A stretch of DNA of 64,000 nt from JACQQW01 sp964520655 (GTDB taxonomy: Bacteria; Omnitrophota; Gorgyraeia; Zapsychrales; Fredricksoniimonadaceae). Location of the stretch: positions 1 to 64,000 of the forward strand of contig CAZFNI010000010.1 in assembly GCA_964520655.1 (NCBI GenBank). The letters are read 5' to 3'. Shown here piece after piece: positions 39,301 through 48,300 of this stretch. Under the pieces are notes generated by a model. The model had not been told where the DNA came from and ran no database searches. It saw only the letters and a list, made by a program, of their open reading frames with translations. The translations under genes were made by a program, and so were the position numbers. Each line of letters starts with the position of its first letter. Position 1 is the stretch's first letter.

Positions 39301-42300
39301 GCACTAACAGCCACATTGCCACGGCCAGGGATGAACGCAACAAGGAGCACATCTTCTGCATTACCGATGACGGTCAGGTCTTTAAACGCAAAGGCCGCAG
39401 TAAATGGGAAGAACTTACGGGTGAGCGCGCCAAACGCGTTATCTATACCACCTACGAAGAGTTCTGCTCCAGCGGCGAGAAAAGACACAGCGTCGAGGGC
39501 TATGTCGGCGTTCCGCTCTTTATGGCTGCAAAATAATCTGCGTGATGTGGGTGGCATGACCTCGCCCCTGTTAGGAACAGGGGCCGGCCTGGGAATTGTT
39601 CTGTTGGGGCTTGGTTTAAGAGCGCGCCGTCTCAGTGGCGCGCTTGGGGCAGGCGGATATTGGGGCAATGTCAGTGACGACCTGGAGAAACAGATCAGGT
39701 CCGTTCTACCCCGGGCCAGGGACATTAAAGGCCGTCGCCTGCCGGTGGAATTCAACGGCGTGCCTGTTCAGCACAAGTATTTCGAAAAAGAGTTTTTTGA
39801 GAAAAAAGATGTTTCATTTATCTGGGCAGCTAAGAGCCGAGGGAAACTGGTCATTTATTTTTCTTCATATGGGCTCTTTACGCAATTGACCCGAGAGTTC
39901 CCCCATGAAAAGGAGTTAGAGAAAGCGCTCGAGATGGTTTATTACCACGAGATCAGGGAACAATATTATTTATCACGCGGGTGGGGGCGCGGCGACAGCC
40001 ACCGGTTTGCCGTGACTGGCACCCGTATCCAGTATCTGCGTGAGAAGGACATTCTCTCTAGAATAGAATCCCTGATCGATCCTCTGCCAGCAGCAGCTAA
40101 GGACCATGTGCGCGTCCACATTGGCAAGAATGACGCCGAGGAGCTGGATCTAGGCGCTGCGCGTGCCGATGCGATCGTACGGCAGCAAAAGGGACGAATC
40201 AATATAGCTGTCGGCGGCGGGGAAACAGTCCCGGCACTCCTGGATGCCTGGGTGAGGTTGATCGCAGAGAATCTGCCGCTCTACAAAAGCATCATCTCCA
40301 GGATGCATGTGTTCATGGTGTATGAATCCAGGAACAGCAACACGCATCAGGTGGTGATTGATAGATTCATCACCCCGCTTAAGGCCATGGGCATCAGCGT
40401 TGACAGCAAACAGATCCATGCCGTAAATTTACAAAACGCGCATACGCTTGAGGAATACAAAAAGATCGCGAAGGATTACACCATCGCCATGAGGAATTCG
40501 TTAGGTCCCAAGGACCAGTTCGATCTGATCTTAAGCGGGGTTGGCCAGCACGGTGAATTCGCCGGTTTTGAATCCAATTCACCGGTCATTTATGCCGCCA
40601 AGCCGGTGATGATCGCCTTTGAGCGGCGTGACGGTGTTTTGATGACCTCACTGACACCGGATGTGTTCCGTAAGGCCAGGAACATTATCCTGGTATTGAT
40701 CGGGCCCCATAAGCGCGGAGCGCTGCTGGATATGATCGCCCCCGAAGGGTCCATCGGTCAGTCCCCGGCCAGGGTGATCCATGAACAGTACTGGGGCCAG
40801 ACGGACATTTACACCGATCGTTCTTCCAAGCGCTGGCCGCAAAAAGAATTTTTATTGGATGATGGGACTGTATTTTTCGCGGATGTGCATGAGGGGCTTA
40901 AAGGATCGGATGTGGTCATTTTTATTCCTGGCTTTCATGACCATAATTATGACCAGCAGTTCCGCGGCCTGCCATATGCCGAGACCATCGTTGTGCGCCG
41001 CGACGATCTGCCGGTGAGATTAGGCAAAGATGAGGTGATGGCGTATTACGCACAAAAGATCAAGGCGGTCATCAAATATTATCAGGACCAAGGCCGCCGG
41101 ATCAAAGTGGTGACGCATTCTGACGGGAATGAATTCTTTGGATATTTCCTGGCGCATGCCGCCATGGATATTCAGCCGATCGCCGCGCTTGACCGCATCA
41201 GCCCATGGAATGCGGCGGATATCGCTTTTGTTATTGAGCGGTTTGCTCAACATAAGCTGGGCCCCGCGGCTTTTGGGATCGGTTATGTCTCCCCATTGCT
41301 GGCATCGATCATGAGCTCGTCCTGGGGATGGTTGCCGATGCTTGGGCCCGCGGCCAATGAAATGCTGCGCTCATTCATCGCTTCGAACATGGATGCCTTC
41401 AGCAGCCTGTTTGACCAGGAGGATGCCACGTTAAGCGGTCAGCTGCGCCGTGATGACCTGGAGTCATCCATGGAGATCCCGCTGGAATTGCTGTTCGCGG
41501 AATTGTATGCCGTGTCTCATCAAGACAAGGAAGTCACGACCAAGGCACAGGAACGTCTGATCGCCTGGGGAACGTTCGTGACCACGATCGCGCCTAAAGA
41601 GGACAATATTAGCAATGTCAAACGCATCGCGGAGGAACATCAACGATTTATCAGCATGAAAGGGAAAGGGGAACTTGTTGAATTATCAATCGATCCTAAA
41701 GGCGGCAGTTCATTTACGCAGGCCCATTTTATTCACCGTTTTGCGGCGCGGGTGAATGCCTTGATCGCCAGATTCCCCGGCGATGAAACGATCGTGCCTT
41801 CTGCGGAGACAGCGTTTGAAGGGATACAGGCAGCCTTAAGCATATCAAGAGAGAAGGGCCATACATTACTGCGTATTCATTTTGGTCAGGATGAGATCGA
41901 CGTGCGGGCGCTTGCGGCTAATGTGGAAGATGCACAGATATATATTGATGATCTCACGACCCACCAAAGGGTTGTCAATTACACCATTGACCAAACCCGC
42001 CGGTATTCAAGCTCGGTGACGCTGCGTTTTAAGGACGGTGAATTACCCGCGGCGTTCTGGATCAAGATCGGGCAGGGGATCGAGAACACCATCGTGACAA
42101 GAGGGGCGGTCGATAAGAAGCTTCGTCCGTATTCATTCTTTGTGACTAAGGATGCCCATGGTCAGCCGTTCCCGCAAAGTCCAAGAACCGCGGAAGAAGC
42201 GTATGGGCTGATGCAGTCATATCGGATATCTGACGATGAAACCCAGGACCATGCCATCAGCGCGTCAGGACAGATACTGGCAAGCACGGTCAATAATCAT

Positions 42301-45300
42301 TTTGCTGCCAGGTTTATCCGGCATGCCGATCTGATCCAAAAGATCAACCGCTATTTAGGCCGCGGCGACCCGTTGGGAGCGCCGCTGGCGGTGCGCGAAA
42401 AAGGTCGGGTAAAATGGTTTGTGGAACCGGACCGTCTGGTGACCATATTATCGCAAGAACTTTCCGAATCAGAGAGAATAAGCGTTGTTGAAGCGCTTTC
42501 CGTTGTCCGCAGCTTTCTCCTTCATGAGTCACGACCGACGGAGAAAGAGGGTATTGCTGCCCAGATCACTGGGTTTATCCAGGAAGAAGAGATATCCAGA
42601 ACACGTGACGCTTATGCGACGATCCAGGCGGCCGCGCGTCAGGGCGGTATCAAGACCCTGCAGCAGCTGGAGAAAAAATATCGCAAAGACCAAACCCTGA
42701 TGTTCAGATTTGAACACCGTACCGCAGAAAATGTCATTATTTTGTACCGCTGGCCAACGCTCTTTGACGTACCGGAAGTCCATAAGGTTCACAATGATAT
42801 TTGGTTCAAATTCCCCAAAGAGCAGATGTCGCTTTTGCAGGTATACGCTCAGATCCAGAATTATCAGCGCGGGCATGTTGTGGCGGAAGTTTTTGATTTA
42901 AATGTCCCTGGCCGGCAGTACATTTACGCGCCGATCTGGAGCGTGCGGGTCAATGTGTCTCGTGATCTGGCCCGTCGACTGATGTTTTCTGATGTGGCAG
43001 GAACGATGTTTCAAACAGTAGATGCCTTGACCAATGACAAGACGCTTGACGGCGTCGTATCCGTTGACGGCCAATGGACGTTTAATTATGCCACGGGTCT
43101 ACCGACAACCAAAGTCGCCAATCAGGACGCGGTTGCCGGGTATCTTGTCAAGGGCAAGCCGCTCAAAGGTATTGATGATGGGTTGGTCATGACCCAGGCG
43201 TACCAGCAGCACCGCGACAGGATACGGTTCTTAAGAACATACAGCCCGATCACCGCGCTTGGCCTGCATTGGAAAAAAGGCGCGTTCAAATTTAATTTTG
43301 GTGAGATTCCCGATGGAAGATACCCTGGGGCGCATGCGATCATCATGGCCTACCCCTGGCATGATTTTATGACCATTGGCAAAGGGCGCTTCTCTGAGAA
43401 GCTTTCCAGGGTAGTGATCGTGCCTTCGTATCGTTTTGGCATTGACCGCATCGCTTCACCGGTCGATCCGGATAAGGAAGAATTGGTCATTCGTGTCGCG
43501 GTTCCCGGGTTCAAGCAGGCCTTGCCGCGCAATAACCCGCTGCGCCGTCCTTTTGTGAAGGTTAACAAGGATCTGATCCTCAGGAATGGGAATAATCATT
43601 ACCGTGTTCCTGAGATCTTTAACATGACCGCGGTCGGACATGCCAAAGCATTGCTTAAACGGTATTTAGGGTTGGATACCATCACCTTGGCATCACTGCC
43701 TGAGCACAACGGCATGAAGCTCACCGTCGCTGTATTAGGTGACCATGAGACCCGCTCATTTAAACCGTGGATCAATTTTGGGGTGATCAAAGCTCTGCTT
43801 AAGAACCGTCAGATCAATACGGTGGTCACCGCAACGACAGGAAATCAGGGTATCGCGCTGGCCTGGGCCGTGCGCATGCTGGCTAAGACCATGAAGAGGG
43901 AAGATCTGAAAGTGATCGTCTATGTCGGTGTTAATACGTCAGAAGCGAAGATCGCGCGCATGCGGGAGTTCGGCGCCATCGTCATTGGGGATCCTTCCCG
44001 CAACCCGGATGTTGTTTTCGAGAATTATGAAGCAGCTTATCAGGCGGCGCTTAAATTCTCCCAGATCCCCGAGATCAAGGAAAAGACATATTTTGTGGAA
44101 CATGCCAACCGTGCGGCGATCTTGGGGTATGCCGCATTAGGATCAAGGGTTTTGGAGATCTTGCGTTCACAGGATAACGCAGATCATTTGGCTATTATTG
44201 TACCCGTCGGGGCCGGAGGTCTGGCCAGCGGCTTTGCAGTTGCGTCACGATTGGAGAAAGATCCGACCAAGGTGTATATAGTCCAGACAACACGGACAAA
44301 GCATGCGTACATCTCGTTGTTGACCGGTAAGAGGGTCGTATTTGCCATGCCTCAAAGTCAAGAGTACGACGAGAACGGCATCGACACTAAGAGTCTTGAG
44401 CCAATGGCATTAAAGACACTGCGCACTACCGCTGATGGTTTGGCGTTAGTTGACCCGACGCTGATACCTCAGACGATCGCATATTATCGCGCCCAGGGGA
44501 TCATTGCTGAGGGGGCCGCGGTATTGCCATATTTGGCGCTGGAGGCCTTGAAGGAAGAATTGGCAACCAAAGGCATCACCCATGTTCTTTTGGTCGCAAC
44601 CGGCAGCAATGTCAGCGATGCTGCGCAGAGTTCTCGGGACATCATGAGGCATGAAAGGGCGGCGGCACATCGTTTGTACCAGGCCACAAGGAATTTGGAA
44701 AAGAAGCGCGCCAAGAACGGGCTGATGCCGATCGTCTCTGTTGGGGCGGCCACGTTTGAGCAGGGCAGGAGCGTGCATACGGCTTTCAATGATTTTAGCG
44801 TGCACGCTGAGGGGAATCTTGTTTTTGATGTGTTGGCCAGTCAGGTTAAGAAGGCACATCCAGCACTTCAAGAGCCATTAGACCGTCTCTATGCGCTAGT
44901 TTCAATGAGGAAGCTGTCCCGTGATCAGACGTCATTCAAACGCCTGGTCAAAATATCCGCGCAATTGGGCCATCCCATGAAGGGGCTGGATGTGATCGTG
45001 ACATATGAACCTTGCCCGAGCTGCTTTAATCTCCTTTTCTCCGTCGGTGTTCGCAAGGTATTTTATATCGACGCGCATCCTAATGATGAGTTCGCGCAAA
45101 AGCGCGGGCATGCCGGCCTTATGAAGGTACAGTTGGAAAGCTTGGCCAGGAAAAGCTTGATGAACCAAAGGTATAAGCACTTAGTGGCGCAGGACCAGAT
45201 GGCATTTAGCGATGATCAGCGGGCAGCGCAGGATGTCTTTGCCAATTCATTCAGGCAATGGTTCAAAGATCATTTGAATGCCAGCATTGCCGATGTCAGG

Positions 45301-48300
45301 GGGATGAAAGAACAAATCGGGAATGTTAGCGGCGCAATGTTTTGGAAGATGCCGCGCGGTGACAAGGGGATGGCCTCTCTGAAGCCTGGAGTGCATTCTG
45401 GGTCATTGTCCTGGATCGATGGCTTACGATCGAATATCCGCATTCTCCACAATTGGTCCGCCGAGGAACAGATATTTGCGGCTGATCTATACCGCAGTCA
45501 GCCGGAAGTAAAGAAAGCATTTTTGAAAAATGCGCGCATCACCATGGATCTGGAAGCGTATTTAAATTCGAAAGGAATGCTCCCATTGGGGGTCATTGCC
45601 CGCCGTGAGAGCATTAGAACCAAAGTCAAGGATCTGGACCTGGGGTGGCGATGGCTTATCCGAACCGACAGTCATGAGAATGCAGAAGATGTTATTTTTA
45701 GAGTATTGACCCAGGAGCTTCCGGAGGATCAGCAGTTGACGCCGCGTGAAGCGTTGATGTTCATCGCCCAGGTCAAAGCACATGAAGAAGGAAAAAGCGA
45801 AGCGAAAGGCATTGTCCGTCAATACAGAGACATTAAGGCCCGCAATGCTGTTGAACCGAAATTGCGCATTGATCCGGTGTGGGCCAAGTCGGAGCAGATT
45901 AAGGATAGGATCAGGAAGCTTATGAATGTTCTGTGGCATGTGATCATAGGGATGGCATTTATTGCGCCGGTGATTAATTCAGAACTTTGGATCGTGGCTG
46001 CAGTGTATACGGCAGGCATGTGGCTTGCGGCTGCTTTTTGGATATTGATGTTATATTTCTCTGAGGTCCTGATGGTTATTGGCTGGGGGATCCTGGGGCT
46101 GTTTGTCTCTCCGGTGCAAGCCAAGATGGAGTTTGTTAACAGGATATTGACCGCGGCTTTTGCGGCAGCGACCGGGATCGCGGGCTATCAGGTGTGGAAT
46201 ATGCCCAACGACGCCAGATCATGGCTTGTTTTGATATTTTTGGGGATCTTTACACATCGGAATCTTTCGGTGGATATCACCATCAAGCAGGATAATGATG
46301 CGCTGGACCTCACCCCCGTCTATGACTTAAGGTCAGGCAAAGAACGCAGCAACATCACCACCGCCTTTGATAAGACCGAGGGGATCACGCTCCCCTGGAT
46401 ATACGGATTTAGTCCACAAGGCGGTCATACCGACGAGGACATCAACACGGCCTTACAGTATCTTAAGCGTACAGCGCCCCGGAAAGCCTTGTTGCTTAAA
46501 ACGCTGGTGGACGAAAATCGTTTGACTTTTGGGGCTGACGAAGCGTTCCACTCGGCCTGGGTGACTAAGAATGGCCAGCAATACTTGTTGATAAGCGTGA
46601 TGGAGTCCGAGGACAAGGCCAGGGCTCTGGTGCGTGCGATCGCCGGAAAAGAAGCGGTTTCAGGCTTTGACCAGCTTAAGCGTGTAAAACAGACGATCTC
46701 CTCATCGGGAGGCGCCTTGGTCAATATCAGCAGCGGCGGGGCCATTTTAGATGTTGTCGCGGCCTATTATGAGAACACAGATGCCGGGAAATTCAGCCGT
46801 TTCTGGTCGCTGGTTGACCAGAAGCAGATCTATATAAGCCGGCAGGTAGAGCAAACCCGATGGGAGGGCGATGAGCTGCTGGTATCATTGTCCAATGATA
46901 AAGAACTGTCGCATGAGATCGTGGGGGCCATGGCTGTCCAAGGCGAAACAGCGCAGGGAGAGATCGATCGATTGAGGCGGTGGCTTGAGGATCACACATC
47001 TGGCAAGGGACTAATGGCAAGTTGGGGCATGTCGGATCAGCAGATCGCTCAATTATCTTCCTGGGGCAAAGAGCAGCTGTTGAAGATATTCAAGATCGCC
47101 TGGCCGGAAGACATGGTGTTAAGTCTGCCAGCTGGGACTACGGGGAATTTGATCTGCTTTGAGCCAGTACTCTATAAGATCAACCGTCCAGTGTTTAGCG
47201 GTGACCTGCTCTTGGTCCAAATGGCGGTCCTGGCTCAACGCAGGCGGCTGACAGGTATTATTGACGAGAAGGCGCGTTATGCCGCGGCGCTGTTGACTAC
47301 GGCAGTTCCTTATTTATTAGACCTGCGTCGCGATGAGGATAGAAAGCAGGCGCTGATCACAGCCCTGGGGCCTGGGAATATGGGAGAGCAGGATACTCTG
47401 GCGACTTTTTACCGTCGGGTGTTGAACGATACGGCTTTGCAGAGGCCGGAAGATCTTCTTGTGCATCTTGCCGGAATTTTTGACTTGGATGAGGATTCCG
47501 TTGGAATGATCGGGACTGTTGACCATGCCCAGGCATCTGTAGTGCCGGGGGATAGTTTTATTGATCCCGCGCGCAGTGAGCCGCCGCTGGCCGTCTCGCA
47601 TCAACCTTTGGTCATGAAGATCGCGCAGGAGCATATCCATACACATATGACCCCGTCACATTTGGATATGATACGCGACGAGGATGGGCACGTTCAAGAG
47701 GATGCCTATACGGGAATGCGCAGGGATATTGAGAGATTCTTAAGGCAGATCGGGGATCTGCGGGCCCTGCGCATTTTTCAGGGAACGGTCATCCTCCCGT
47801 TTACGCCGGGTCTTCAGGACAGCTTGCAGGAAACGTTTTGGGGTGCATACACATTCCAGGGGTTAAACGGGACCTGGCAGAGAAACGCGGAAACATATCC
47901 AGTCATCATTGCCAATGATGCCGAATCGATCGTCCATGAGCTGTATGCTTTAAGCGGCAGGGAACATCATCTGGCGCATGCCCATGAACAGGCGGAATAT
48001 AAGGCTAAAATATTCACACAATGGCTGGAGTCACATAATGATTTTAATATTTTTTATTCCGGGCCCAAGCCGCATCGCATGGGCGCTTTAGGGTTGCTGA
48101 AAAAGATCATCCCGAGAATGGCGTCCGCATTTGCCGCCCAAGGTCAAGAGGCAAGGATTAATGTACTTTCCTGGGGAGGGGTGAGGCACCTGGAGCTTCC
48201 GGTGAGCACTGAGGGGCTGAGGGTCCTGATGTATGTGCTTGAACACAACCGCATGAATCTTAGTCAGTGGAACAATGTCCGTCTAACCCCGGATAATTTT

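Noticed and set aside
38817..39755. Long minus-strand open frame (312 codons) opposite the giant gene
   Set aside because: It is opposite normal giant-frame and nested-gene coding, has no ribosome site, and its product is low-complexity. Long antisense frames are expected in GC-rich coding DNA.
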